Shown piece after piece: positions 11,237-23,699 of a stretch of 64,000 nucleotides of DNA. Below the pieces are notes generated by a model, which worked only from the letters and a program-made list of their open reading frames with translations, did no database searches and was not told the DNA's origin. Both the position numbers and the translations under genes were made by a program. The stretch is from Chlorops oryzae. Its lineage: Eukaryota; Arthropoda; Insecta; Diptera; Chloropidae. Numbering within the stretch: position 1 is the stretch's first letter; each line of letters begins with the position of its first letter. The stretch is taken from the NCBI GenBank assembly GCA_020466095.1, contig CM035806.1, positions 159,465,667 to 159,529,666 of the forward strand, written 5' to 3'.

Positions 11237-13637
11237 TAAAGGACCTTCCACAAAAAAAAAAGAAAATTGGCTAAAAATATTAATTTGTCCTCAACGGCGC
11301 CAATGACAATTAGAGAAAGTCAACAAGGATGAGGGACTAATTGCACCTACTAGATAAAGTCTCTTCTGGTTGGTTTGTACTGAAACTATTCAAAATGAGT
11401 TCAGAGCTATGAATTATGATACACAAGAAATTAAAATATTGAATGGATTGCGAGAGTAATTTAATTCTCGGCCCCACTTTTTCAAGTCTATTTGTAAAAA
11501 AAGTAGACGTGACTTGACAAAACTGAGTATGAGGCGTTGTTATACTCACCAAACACTTTCAAAAACAGTCGTTAGATTTTTGTTTACAAAATCGTGTCGC
11601 ACTGTGTAAGTAACCATTAATAAGCATGAAAACTTTGACACAAACACACAGAAATTATGCAAACTGATAAGTCCTTAAGATATGCCTTCCCACATCGTTT
11701 GGCGCGGTTTCCCCGTACAGGGCATTCATTGTTGTTACTGGCATACAAAACCCGCAGGCAGAGCATTTCGATGCGGTGGCGTGTGCCATTGTTTTGGTAA
11801 GCTTCGATTTATTGCTATTGCGCTTTTTCAACGGTGATTATCGTTTCCAATTGAGCTTTAGACCACAAATGAAAAGGAAAACGATCGCAATCGTAGGGCA
11901 ACAAAAATTATTCTAATGGATTTTCAACTAATGGAGACTCCGAATCAAAGGAGTGTAAGTATATAAAGACTCTCTCCATAAAGGATATTTTCATCGACCT
12001 AAGACAGTCCGGTCTATTTATGAAAATTCACATATGTATGTATGTAACTCAATAAAATCTGTTCATTTTCTCTCAGAACCAACAAACTTAAACCAATGAA
12101 TTCATAAAGAGTGCAAAAATTGTATTCTTAGAGAAAGTTCAGAAATATGTCAAATATGGTTCTTCGAATTTTTTGTTCGCTTAGAGAAATAGATTTAAAT
12201 AGAAGGACCAAAAAAGTCGGAGCTTCTCTGTTCATGGCGTAAAAAAGGCGTTTCAATGTCCACAAAAATTATATGTAAATTGAAAGGATAATTCCCTACA
12301 ATCAGCATGGAGCTTCACATGAAAAGGTCCAAAACGAAAACGATTAAGGACTTTGATGCTCATATGACATAAGCACTTAACGAAGTCTTTGATGTGCTCG
12401 GATATGATTTTCGCTGAACTCCATTGAATCCATAAATCCTTTGGGCTCATGCCATAATGCAATAATTTTTTCTGTCCTTTCATTATTCTAACTAAATCGC
12501 TAAGTGCAGTCCTTATAAATCTTTCTCTCTATCTTTCCTCTATCTTTCTCTCTATCTTTCTCTCTATCTTTCTCTCTATCTTTCTCTCTATCTTTCTCTC
12601 TATCTTTCTGTCTATCTTTCTCTTTCTCTCACTCTCTCTCTTTTTCTCTCTCATCTCTGGATTACTTTATTCAAAGGACAATGGTTTTCATTGTTAAATC
12701 ATTAGATTTCTAAGCTTCTTTATGCTTCCTGTTAACAACTGAAAGCAGATAAGAGCTGAAATTGTTTCCTGCCTGTCTGGCCGTAGTAGTGTGAACACCA
12801 AAAAAAAAAAAAAAAAAAAAAAAAAAATAAAGGAAAAATACCGAAGCGACACGAACTGCTACCTACAATGAAAACGACGTGCAAACACATTTCAATGAGA
12901 TTTGCCGCGGCGGCTATGAATTGTCCCAGGTATGTCCTATTGAGAAGACAGTCCTTGTTTTATGCGTTCAACAAATAGGAAACTACTTAAATGCCCGTTA
13001 GCGAAGGTTTGAACGTAATTAAAAGTTGATAAATGGGCAATGATTACGAGCCCATTGAGGGGAAAAGCCGCATAGCCGGTATTTGAATGGATCGATGCTC
13101 GTCGGTTTTTGGGGGAGTTCGGGCTACAACCGATACCGATTTAGCCACGCATTGCGGGCTTTCGTTTCCAAGTCAACTCCGTATTGAATGAGATGTAATA
13201 CATTACAAAATAATTTGACACACGTTAGCAGAAAGAATATACGAATGTATATGTATGTATGTCATGTATGCACAATGTACGGCCAGTGGGTATGTATGGG
13301 GGCCATTATTCAAATTGATGATTTAGCAAGGCACCATGAGTGTGTTTTGTCTATATATTCTTTTATCGAACAAAACGAAGGTTGGATAAAATTCATTCAG
13401 TATTAGGATAGGTTCAGTTTCCCCTCGATAAACATACATACCCTGCAGTAATGAAGAGGTCAATTTGCCAAACAGGAGTACTCGAAATATGACTAGTCAA
13501 AATGTACAGTATTTTATGTATCTACGGAGATCTACGGGGGGTGAGTTTCAGGATTTCTTTAAGATTTGAATGCGAAGTAGGAAAAAAATTTTTATTGTCT
13601 GCTTTAAGTTCGCATTCGGATTGTTTTCCCAACGAAA
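11237..13637. other. No gene seen; pyrimidine microsatellite at 12516-12655
   Basis: The stretch has no protein-like frame. A TCTCTCTATCTT-type repeat (period about 12) runs from 12516 to 12655, and an A-run lies at 12800-12827. GTAT runs occur near 12030 and 13245. The remainder is unremarkable AT-rich sequence. Confidence 0.5.
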
Positions 13638-13708
13638 GGTAGTTAGCTGGACGTTTAAGACTATCGCTCAGCGACCTCGTGGGTTGGGGTTCGATCCCTG
13701 GCTCGGGT
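13638..13708 (+). mobile_element. tRNA-derived SINE head
   Basis: A clear B box GGTTCGATCC at 13688-13697 follows a tRNA-like stretch whose A box (TTAGCTGGAC, about 13643) is weak. An AT- and T-rich body follows, ending in TTTTTTT-rich sequence. Together with the similar head at 13961 this suggests two related SINE insertions within 330 bp. Confidence 0.5.
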
Positions 13709-13960
13709 GAGAATAATTTTTGTTTTTTTAATTACCAATTTTTTTTTATGTTTATATTTTAATTTATTTTATTTAATTGTTAATTTTGAAATAAAAAAAT
13801 TTTTTCGCTACATTTTTTTTTTAGTATTTTTTCTTCATATTTTATCTTTTTTTTTTTAAATGTATTTATTTTAAAATTAATAAATTTTTGTAGTAAAAAT
13901 TCTATTCGTGCGTTCCACAAAAACTTCAGCCACCAATAAATGATCAATAAATTAAATTTG

Positions 13961-14036
13961 CTTGTTTAGCGTAATGGTTAGGACACGGACCTACCAACCC
14001 GCAGAGGTCAGCGGTTCGAGGCTCGGCCGAGGCCAG
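13961..14036 (+). mobile_element. tRNA-derived SINE head (best example)
   Basis: TAGCGTAATGGTTAGGAC at 13967 is a good RNA polymerase III A box, and GGTTCGAGGC at 14012-14021 a good B box, at tRNA spacing. The sequence continues into an A- and T-rich tail, and no CCA-compatible acceptor stem is seen. This is a SINE rather than a working tRNA gene. Confidence 0.65.
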
Positions 14037-14040
14037 AAAA

Positions 14041-15180
14041 TTAAAAAAGAAGTGAAAAAGAAAAGATTTAAAAAAAAACAAAGAAGAAACAAAATTATAC
14101 AAAACAAAGAGGAAAAAATATTTTTTTTTTTTTCATAAAATGTGCAAAAATACAAATTGACCAAAAATCGACCCAACTGTATATACTCCAGGTCTAGTTC
14201 ATATGAGCAAAAACTGTGACTAGTTATTTTCCAATGACAGCTCAACGTTATAACAGACAGTTCAAAGCATTGGTTGGAAAATTAAGAGGGAGTAGTCCTG
14301 GTATTTTTGTGACTAGTCGGGGAGTAGTTGGAATTACTGCAAGGTACTTACATATAAAACTTCGTTCGTCGCATGACATGAAATATAAGAAATTTTCAGA
14401 TTGAACTTTAGAGATAAATTTCTTGCATTTCGAACATCTGCTATTTGACTGACTTGGACAAAATATTGTTTGGGCGGAAAAATTACGATATTAAAACTGT
14501 TTGGGCGATTTTGACCCATGAATACAGAATAAGGTTTAAAAATATCAACTGATATCCCAACTGGCAAAAAGCAGTCAATTTTAACTTATTTCATGTTTAA
14601 ATATTTTGTTGACCAGCCCCAAATAGGTCAATATTATATACGTCGGACGTCGATTGGCGGTAAGGCATTTTTTCTTTAAAGACAATTTCACAAAAAAAAA
14701 TATGTCTAAAAGTATTTTGGCCCATTTGAGGTCGCTGCACTCAAACGACCTACAGTCTAATCATTGTGTTTCAATAAAAGATTTCGCAAAATTTTCTCTA
14801 ATTTCAATATAGGTAACAATAAAGATAATGAATAGAATTTATGAGTACTTTTTGTTTGGCCTCAGTCTTTAACAAATGCCTTTAAGGAAAAGTAAATGGA
14901 ACGCCCGGTCAGGGACATAAAGATATGAATCGCTCCAGGCTCATAACTAAGAAGTTCATTAGCTTGTGTAAAAAAAATTCATGTGGCTATAAATGCTTGA
15001 AACTGAAAAATTAATACCTTTTAATCAATTTTAAGAAAAAATTTCTTTTCAGTATTAAACAGTTACAATAGTAATAATAAATATGGAAATGAAAAAAAAA
15101 GTTGGTAGAATTCAATTCAATAAATAATGGACGAATCTGTTTTCAATAGGAACGTATCTTAATTAAAAGTTAATTGTCAA

Positions 15181-15225
<45 letters not shown>

Positions 15226-16733
15226 TACAAAGCTGATCATGTAAAAAATTATCCTAACAGTTAGAAAATAGTTTCGCTTGATATTGGAGGAAATTTTCAT
15301 CTCCTATCCCATAAATCGTGCGGAGCCGCACTAGTTGTTCCGCAAGAGAGTGGGGTCTTAAGCTAGGCCGAAAAGATTTAATGCTGGTAAAAATTTTCTA
15401 TTCATTCGATCTGAGTACGTCAGAGGTCCTCATGTGATATTGTGTAGTCTATCTCTCTATGTTCTTGTCTCAATTTGAGACAAGAATGTGTTTGAATTCC
15501 GCTCGACGCAAGGATCTTCAAAAGTTTTTCCAGTTCATCTTCAACAAGATATGGCGCCCACTAGTTGGTTGTGTTCCTGGCAAGTCCACCGATGAAGCTT
15601 AATTTGCTTCTTTGAAAGCTTTTGCCGTTCGGAGTCGGCGTTACAACTGTAGGTCCCCAGCTCTTTCTACTAGAGTGATACAGACAGCGACAGATCGGCT
15701 GTAAGAAAAATTTTGTGGGATCATTAAGGCCACAAAGCGTACACCGTTGAAAACGGGATAAATAATCGCAAAGAAAAATATTTTATGTATTTTTAGCTTA
15801 ACCTTGATTTAAGGCATTAATAAAAAGGACAAAACTGCCTCATCTACATACATACATTCATAATAAATATTGAAATCTGTTAAGTCAGTTTAGGGAAGAT
15901 ATTATACAGTACATTATAACATCATAAACATGTATGAGTATTTTTGATTATTTTGTCTCTTCCTGTAGGTATGCAAGCCCGAATAAAGCTAATGAGAATT
16001 GTAGAAAAATATTTATATGCACTAATACTTTCATTGTTTGATATAACAAAAATCTCAACTCGAGTTTTGTTAAGTGTTAATATCTTATGGTGTTCAATAT
16101 AACAAAACAGCCATTTTGTTTAAAATCTAATATTAAGATTTTTTCCCAAATTTTGTGATTTGTTTCAAATTTTTAATTGTGGCAATTAAAATGACAATGA
16201 ATCGCCATTAATTGGATTTTTTTTCTGTGTTTTTGGAGCAAGATTTTTTTTTTTGTAACAAATAAATTTGCTTTTAGATGAAGACTAACAGTTTTCTCAC
16301 TGTTGAAGCAATAGTTTATAAAATTTTCATTCAATTGTTTAACTGTTACTTTAAGAACTTAGTGATTGATTTAGCATTGCATTCGATAAAAGCAAAAAAT
16401 TCTTGAAATTACAGGTTTTTTTTTCGCCAGTGTTGTGAAACCCTACAGTCAGAAATTCTTTTTCAATGGATTTTGGAGATCCTAAGCCCTAAAACTCTGT
16501 TGCTGATCTACTCGTAGTTGGGAGTTTAGAATTTGGGTCGTGGCGTTCTAGTGTTAATAGGGTATTGAAATGATGGGCCTATAATTTTCCAGGAGTCTAA
16601 ATGGTTCGATATGGTATATGTGACGTTTGACGTTTCTAGACCAACTTGTAAAGTTATGTCGAAACTTTGACCCGATGACTCCAAATGGACACTCAATTCG
16701 GATTCAGCGACCCCGACTAGGTCTGACAACTTT
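14041..16733. other. No gene seen; A42 tract and an unassigned mixed-composition block
   Basis: A homopolymer of 42 A occupies 15182-15223. From about 15290 to 15780 the base composition is more balanced than in the flanks and the sequence looks like an old repeat; it includes a near-perfect palindrome at about 15460-15486 (TTCTTGTCTCAA and its complement around one base). No open frame or family was recognised. Confidence 0.4.
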
Positions 16734-17314
16734 TAAAACCCGACAAACTCTGTGTCGAGGGTATATTGCGTTTGTGTGGTTGTGTGTAACACCCACCACC
16801 AGTCGAGATAGACCATACAAATTATATATATATAAATGATCAGCGTCACCAGGAGATTCGATTTAGACATGTCCGTCTGTCCGTCTGTCTGTATACAGTT
16901 ATCTTATCGAAGGAGTTGAGCTATCTTGACAAAATTCGTGCGAGAATGGACCCGATCGGACCATTTTTAGGGGTACCTCCAGTACTAGGGTCTGTCACAA
17001 AAATCCCAAAACTGCCTCAAAATCGGACTTTTCAACATATTTCAATTAAACTTAGAATTTGAGCGTATATTTAAGCCTCCGATTAGAATTGCAAAAAAAA
17101 AAAAAATGAAAAAATGGGCGTGGCAAAGGGCGGTCTTCATAAAGAAATTGAACACAAGTTGGTATATGGGGCCCCTAATTGCCTTAAAAACCTCTTGAAT
17201 ATTCTTACTTAGTGGTCCTGTTTTTCGGGCGTTGTTCAAAAATTATTTAAACATGTGTGTTTGTGTCGGGTATTTTATTGTCAGGCTCGCCTGACTATAA
17301 CACCCTTACTTGGT
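16734..17314 (-). mobile_element. mini-me-like element, copy 1
   Basis: The diagnostic parts are a (TA)n run at about 16824-16835, a conserved core (ATGATCAGCGTCACCAGGAG and onward), then a GTCCGTCTGTCC-type (GTCY)n tract. This is the layout described for dipteran mini-me elements. Both termini carry short hairpins: CGACA..CTCTGTGTCG at 16741 and GTCAGGCTCGCCTGAC at about 17280. Terminal hairpins plus an internal microsatellite also fit the Helentron-associated (HINE) group, so I favour rolling-circle derivation, without proof. Confidence 0.65.
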
Positions 17315-18935
17315 TTTTTTTTTTAATTTGTGCGGTTGTGTAATCAATAATTTCGTTTCGCCATTGTTAATTAATTATAAACACAAAATTTCCTGGAACT
17401 CAGAACGCATTCCGTAAATAAATTTCGCAATTTGCTTTAAAGGCGCTTTTTAAAAGTCTAATTCAATGGGGCCGTTCCGCAAAAGCTTCAAGTACCTTCA
17501 AGGACTCTGTTGCAAGACGATAGGTCCTAATCCGCTTATGGTTGGCCATAATTCCACGATGACTGTGAGACATTTTCACTTTTAACGGTAAATACTTCTG
17601 CATTTTTGGAAATAATCATTTAAATTTTTTTTGATATACTTCAATTCTCTCCGAAAATACAATCAATAAAATCTTTTGGGAGTATCTTCCGAATTTTCCA
17701 ACTCAAAATAGCAGGAGAAAAAAAAAAACAAGACATAAAACGTCCACGCAAACAAACTAACAAAAGAGAACAAGAACAATAAAAGAAAGAGAGAGACAGA
17801 GAGAGAGCGCGAGAGAGAGAGAGAGAGAGAGAGAGTGATTTAGAGGATGAGGATGAGCTGCTGATAGAGGGAAGGGAAGGGGCTGGGGGTATGATGAGAC
17901 AGTGGCAAGAGGAAAAGCGTAAAGGAAACCGTAATCAAAATAAATATCCATTTTGCACGTTTACCCAGCGAAAGAGCTCAATTTAAATTTTATTGTTTTG
18001 AGAGCACAATGGGCATCGGAATTATTTGGCACGAGACACACCTGTCATTGAATGAAGTAACGGTGGCTGCACGGCTCGGCGTTCAACGTCCACCATTCGC
18101 CATTCGCTATTCGCCATGAATGCCGTTCTATTTCCATTGTACATCGTTATGGGCTCGTTCGGTCCCTGGATTGCGCTCTGTGTTTTGCCCGAAACTGCAA
18201 AATTATGGCACAAAATAACGACGCAAATAAATCATGTCCACAAACGCGTAACTCAAACAAAATAAACGAGAACAAAAGAAGAGAAAAGAAAAGAAAAAAA
18301 AAATTAGGAAATTACAGAAACAATACGAATAAAAATTATGACGCTGACGGTGCAGCACTACCGACCATATAAGCGGGTGAAACGCCAAAAATTCCGAATT
18401 TTCGCACCCCCCAAAATCGATATTCGAAATACTTAATCATTCGAATTTGTATATTGTACTTTCAACACCATATCGGAAGATATTCTAGCTTAACCAGAAA
18501 GAAAAGCAGGAAAAAAAGCAACAAGTGAAACGTTTATTGCGGCTGTGTGGGTTTCTTTTATGACCCGATCTCCTTGATACTTAAACCAATATACAAGTAA
18601 TGTCCGATTTCATTTAATAGAATTAATTCTATGATTTATCCATATACAATGTATATATATAAGTATATGTACTTATATTTTTACATACAAAATTATACAA
18701 ACCGCTTATTCACCGCGTTTAAAGAAAAATAGCCAGGGTCGTAGAGGTAGGAGTTTGTGTATTGTAATCATTCATCTCTCTTGCTGCCTTTGTCTCTCTC
18801 TCCCTACTTCCCTTCCTGCCACTCTCCCTCTCTCTCTCACCATAACTATATTCCTGCCACTCTCCCCGTCTCTCTCCCTACCTTTATTCCTGCCTCTCTC
18901 CCTCTCTCATTCTCTTCCTCTCTCTTCCTCTCTCC

Positions 18936-18984
<49 letters not shown>

Positions 18985-19071
18985 TCTCTCTCTCTCTCTC
19001 CCTCTCTCTCCCTCTCTTTCTCTCTCTTTCCCTCTCCCTCTCTTTCTCTCTCCCCCCCCCCCCCCCCCCCC

Positions 19072-19107
<36 letters not shown>

Positions 19108-19471
19108 TTTTTAATAAGTATAAATAAAAGAAATTATTTAAAAAAAACATATCGTCCTATCATGATTTCTAAAATAGCATTCGCTTCTCGAGCGTAAAAA
19201 AATTAATTAAAAATAGTTTTGATGAATAATATGTGCTTTAAGGGCTCTTCTGAAGTATTCAAACCGGTGAACCTGTAAAGTATAATATGCTTAAAAATCA
19301 ATAGAAACCATGAGCCCATTTTCATCCGCGATGCGCTTTGAAAATTTCGTCTTAACAGAAGAGTTCATCCCTCATGACCGGCAGCGGTAGGACTCCGATA
19401 CTCTTAGTTCAACTAACAGACATTTACTGTCGAAAGCCTATTGTCATTAATTGGCTGAGGCACTTTATAAG
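17315..19471. other. No gene seen; purine and pyrimidine tracts
   Basis: A GA-rich tract lies at 17785-17836. A long pyrimidine tract, mostly (CT)n with a run of 21 C at 19052-19072, spans about 18770-19103. The long open frames across it on both strands are products of the repeat. The remainder shows no recognisable gene. Confidence 0.6.
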
Positions 19472-19670
19472 TCTGTACACCGAAATTCATTAAGATAGCT
19501 CCACTCCTTCGACAAGAAAACTGTATACAGGCAGACAAACAGCCAGACGAACGGACTGAATCGCCTCAATGGAATCTCCTGGTGACGCTGATCATTTAAC
19601 ATAGATTTTGCATGGCTTATCTCGAATCGTACGCACAAACGGAGCATAAACACGTCACACAGTGTGTCGG
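19472..19670 (+). mobile_element. mini-me-like fragment
   Basis: Retains the TTCGACAAGAAAACTGTATACAG segment, a decayed GACAGACGG-type tract, the GGAATCTCCTGGTGACGCTG core and a terminal CACACAGTGTGTCGG. Only the microsatellite-proximal third of the element is left. Confidence 0.6.
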
Positions 19671-19928
19671 AAATTACTTAAAATGAGCATGAAATGACAT
19701 CGGATATGGCATTTTGTTTTGGTTTTGCCAACGTCGGAATTCATGCATCGAATTTGGAAACCGCTTCCATTAGAAGAGAAAACCATCGAAAATTGATGTT
19801 AAGTATTGACAAAATATTTTCCAAATTTTTTTTATGACTAACCACCAAGGTACACACAACATGCAGCGCAATTTTTCCGTCTAAGAAGCTTTACACATTG
19901 AACGCAGTAAATACTTACTTGCATATTA

Positions 19929-20045
19929 GTGGTATTCAAGCAACAGTGCAAACGCAGTGTGCAATATTTGCACTTGTCAAATTGCGTACATAAAAAGCAG
20001 TGCAAATATTGCACACTGCGATTTGCACTGTTGCCTGAATACCAC
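19929..20045. mobile_element. 117-bp hairpin MITE with 5-bp flanking repeat
   Basis: Two arms of about 50 bp, starting GTGGTATTCA and ending TGAATACCAC, pair with few mismatches around a short loop. TATTA repeats directly on both flanks (19924-19928 and 20046-20050). The arms share AACAGTGCAAA and GTGTGCAATATTTGCAC. No coding capacity. The superfamily is unclear. Confidence 0.65.
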
Positions 20046-20050
20046 TATTA

Positions 20051-21623
20051 AAGAAAAGTTAGTAAACACGCTACAACCTTCTAAGGTGTGAGAGACACAA
20101 ATCACTTTTTAAATCCTTCAAAATATGCTAAGTCGGTATCCGTGTTCCCTCTGAAAAATAAATCGCAATCAACTGATCTCCACAAAACTTTCTATAAAAT
20201 ATTGACATTTTCGTTTCTCTGGCGAAGTACAGCCGAAAAGTGGCATGCATCCCAGCGCACTCAATACTTCTTTGTTACTTGACAGCTCAGTATGTATAAG
20301 CGAAAGCGAAGAATTTACTTCGAGGTTTATTTCGATTTTTGGCATGTGTTTCTAATGCGGATTTTTACTGACTTCATATCTGAATACACTAAAAAAAAAA
20401 AAAAAAAACAAAAATGGAAAATTTCTTCAAAGCAGTTTTTCAGTGTTTCTTTCATGTCGTTCTTCATATACGCAACTTAATCAAATTAGTATCAAATCTT
20501 GGGCCGTTATCCCAAATTTAGAAAATTCGCTTGCGAAGGAAGTAAAGAGGTCATTATTTTGAAAACACGGATGAGTTTTCGATCACAGGGCGACTTAAAC
20601 TTAGTTAAAGATATGTACTTAATTTTCATCGTAAAAATTTCTACGTTTGTTTGAGTTCATCGAACACAGCTGTACAATCTATTTACTTCGGTTAAAAAAA
20701 CTCACCATCTTCATTAATATTATATTATGAAGTAAAAAAAGAACTTCGGGCTACCAGTTTAAATGCAACCTTGTGAGTCCGATAACTTGTAATTAGCGTA
20801 TGCCTTGAACTAGCGAAAGTAAGCCAAATTGTACTTCTTCGTTTTGTTTTTAAGTGTTTGGTAACGGAAATTTACTTGCTTCTTAAGAGCATAGAGTCCT
20901 TAAGAGTAAATGTACGCATTCACGAGCATGCTGCGGCGTTCATGTCTCCTTCGAATGATGCTGGGCAACGGCAAAATATGGCATACCGTTTCATACATAC
21001 ATAAATATGCGAATCATTCAAATGGAAATTTTCAAGTTCTGGTCTCATGCGATCCGCATGCCTCAATGTTTTGCTTTGAAACTGTCGATTGTTGTACAGG
21101 GAAACTCGGGGGAAGGGAAATAAGAAAAACAAGCACTAAAAACACTTTGTTGCAGGCTGACATTTTAAAATCAATGAATCGTAATCATTTTCTTGCCAAT
21201 GCTCAAAGCAAGTTGTCCTTGCGGAAATAAAGTACGAAGCAACGATCCCGGAAAAATGAAGAGCACATGGAACTTTTTTGTTCGACTCTACACAATGGAC
21301 TATAGAAAATATGTATTTATGTATGTATGTAAATGATAAGCGTCACTAGGAGATTTCGCCATGCCGCCAGTGTTTCGTGAGCGGCCAAAACTGATAAAAT
21401 CAAAGGTGAACTTTTGGAATTTTTTTTTTGCCCGAAGCCTTAGAAATAAGTTCTAAATAAGTCAAATCAAATAAATATTTAAAAGTTTTAAGTTATTTTC
21501 AGTTTAAGTTTTTGACTCCCTTAAACGTTGAGGTACATCGTACAGAAATACAGTTTTGCTAATGTGAGTATCGCTTCCATATGCATAAGGATTAATGGAA
21601 ATTTCTTAAGCAAAAATTAACGC
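20051..21623. other. No gene seen
   Basis: Frames up to 106 codons occur but none resembles a protein. A short relic of the mini-me-like core (GATAAGCGTCACTAGGAG) is at about 21333-21351. Otherwise AT-rich sequence without recognised features. Confidence 0.4.
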
Positions 21624-21631
21624 ATGTACAC

Positions 21632-22274
21632 TAGGGTGTCCCAAAACAAAAATTTTTTTTGGAACGTGAGTTTTCTGAAAGTTTATATGCTAAAATATTT
21701 TTGAGAATTTTTTCAGATTTTTTGTAAATGGATTAGAGGTCGCTCAACACGGTTTTTCCAAACCGGCCCTTTTTTCCTCAGTTTTTGGTGATAGCTCGTT
21801 TATATGCAATGTCTTTCAACATTTTGAGGCAGTTATCGGTAGAAAAGCATCCAATCCTTATTTCCATATACATAAACTACAAAATATACCTTTATTTTAT
21901 GCCATTAGGCGTCATCAGTTAGACTTTTTTCCAATAAAACTGGGCGCCAGAAAATAAGAATGCTTCATAATATCCAAATTTTTAAATGAAAATGGTTGAA
22001 AGTAATGATGCAGCTTTAAAGAACATGAAATATTTTGTATTTTGAAAAAAGAAATAAAAATTTTTCTGTTGGACTTTTAGAGCTATGTCCGATTTTGTTC
22101 TCAAAAATATTACAAAAATACGTTGCATACTTCCAGGCTTTTATATTTAGTTTTCAGTGCTAACATGATACCCAATCTCAATCTTAAATAGAGTATTTCT
22201 CAAAAATATTTTAGCATAAAATTTTACGTTCTACTATGAAATTCGAAAAAAAAAATTTATTTTGGGACACCCTA
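21632..22274. mobile_element. hAT-like nonautonomous element A of a tandem pair
   Basis: The ends TAGGGTGTCCCAAAA and TTTTGGGACACCCTA are inverted, and ATGTACAC is repeated directly at 21624-21631 and 22275-22282, an 8-bp target duplication. TAGGG ends with an 8-bp duplication point to the hAT superfamily. The 643-bp interior has no transposase frame. It shares TAGAGGTCGCTCA and a similar layout with the adjoining element, so the two are probably related subfamilies. Confidence 0.75.
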
Positions 22275-22282
22275 ATGTACAC

Positions 22283-22828
22283 TAGGGCGTTTCAGACGTG
22301 AAAAAAAGTCTTCAATTTCGAAGACGGCGGGGTCTCAAACGAAAGATAATGTAAATCAAAAAATTTCTTAAATTGAGGTTTAGAGGTCGCTCAGAGGACT
22401 TGAATTTTCGTCAAATAACGCCTTAAAGAGAGCTAAAAATTTTTTATTTAGTTTTTGTAAATTTAGAATTTTCAATTTGACAGATTTTCAACTTTTTCTG
22501 TATACTTTTAGGGGCAGAAAACACAAAAATTGATTTCAATTAATGGTTTTTACAGGAACAGTTCGATGTTTTACCGATCAATTGGTTCATAATATGTTTA
22601 AGCGATTCGAAAACATTTATTTGCACATAAATTTGTTTATGTAACAGACTTGCATTTAGGCTATATACCAAAAATTTTACATTTCAACTTAAACCCATTT
22701 TAGCTACCTCTAAACCTCAATGAAAAATATTGAAAATCGTGCCCAAATTTTTCTTTTTGCCTAAACTTTCTTTTTAGACCCCGCCGTTTTCGAATTTCAA
22801 CACTTTTTTTCACGTCTGAAACGCCCTA
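22283..22828. mobile_element. hAT-like nonautonomous element B of a tandem pair
   Basis: The ends TAGGGCGTTTCAGACGTG and its complement extend, with few mismatches, to inverted repeats of about 55 bp that include CGGCGGGGTCT. The 8-bp flank ATGTACAC precedes (22275-22282, shared with element A) and follows (22829-22836). It is 546 bp, has no coding capacity and carries the TAGAGGTCGCTCAG motif also found in element A. Confidence 0.75.
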
Positions 22829-23450
22829 ATGTACACTCAGTTGGAAAATAGAAATTCACTTAAAATTTTAAATTTTTTGCTCTAGATCAGACCTGCATAG
22901 CTTTTACCCGCGGGTAAAAGCTCTTACACGTATAGCGTGTATGAACGATAGCTCTCCTTAAGCAGCGACGCGTGTAGCGATTTCAGTCTTTCTCAATTCT
23001 GAATGTTCATCAATACATTCACAAAAATAACAAAGCCTTTTTTTGCTTATATATGTAGCTCTGCCAACTGTGTGCAGGTCTGCTCTAGATGCACCAGAAC
23101 TTTTTGTTTGCAAGCATATAACGGCTAAATGCGAATAAGAGAGCCAATGCAATGTAAACCAAAATTAAGAGTGAAATCTTCTCTCTCTCTCTTTTTTTTG
23201 TTTGTTTTATTTTTTTAAAGATTTTTTGGTAACGAATTGGCGATTGTGATCATTTTAGTGAAATCCGATTTAAGGCGGGCTTGTGCATCAGAAAGTTAAT
23301 GCCAAAGTCGGCTTAGATTGTGCACATCTAACCGACCATTTGTAGGGCTCCGCAAGATTCTGCGGTTATTGTCTTCAAAAAACCTTAAGCAGAAACCGCC
23401 GTTGACCACGGAGCATAAGTTAACTCGACTTAGTTTTGCACAACGTCATA

Positions 23451-23699
23451 TCGCACACCCTCTTCTAAGGTGACACAACTCAAAAATCGTCAATTTCGAG
23501 TTAACATATGGAACATGTTCATAGTTCACCTCTCTAACTGCACGAAAAATTCTATTCCGTTTTGGTTATTATAAAAAGCCGAAATATCCCGTCAATGCCT
23601 TTCTTCTTGCTTTGATTGACACTACGAACCATTTTGTTTTTTGCGTTTTCTGAAAAATTAGAAATTTTGAGTTGTGTCACCTTAGAAGAGAGTGTGCGA
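23451..23699. mobile_element. 249-bp TA-flanked MITE
   Basis: Inverted ends of about 36 bp begin TCGCACACCCTCTTCTAAGG and end with the near-perfect complement; TA flanks both sides (23449-23450 and 23700-23701). The arms contain GTGACACAACTC. Size, TA flanks and absence of a gene fit a Tc1/mariner-type miniature element. Confidence 0.65.

Noticed and set aside
12253..12483. Minus-strand 76-codon frame that looks peptide-like
   Set aside because: No recognised motif, no splice context, no neighbouring coding frame; likely chance or an unrecognised repeat.
18755..19197. Ser/Leu/Pro-rich open frames of 119 and 146 codons and an Arg/Glu frame on the other strand
   Set aside because: Products of a CT-rich tract; composition follows the repeat and no conserved motif exists.
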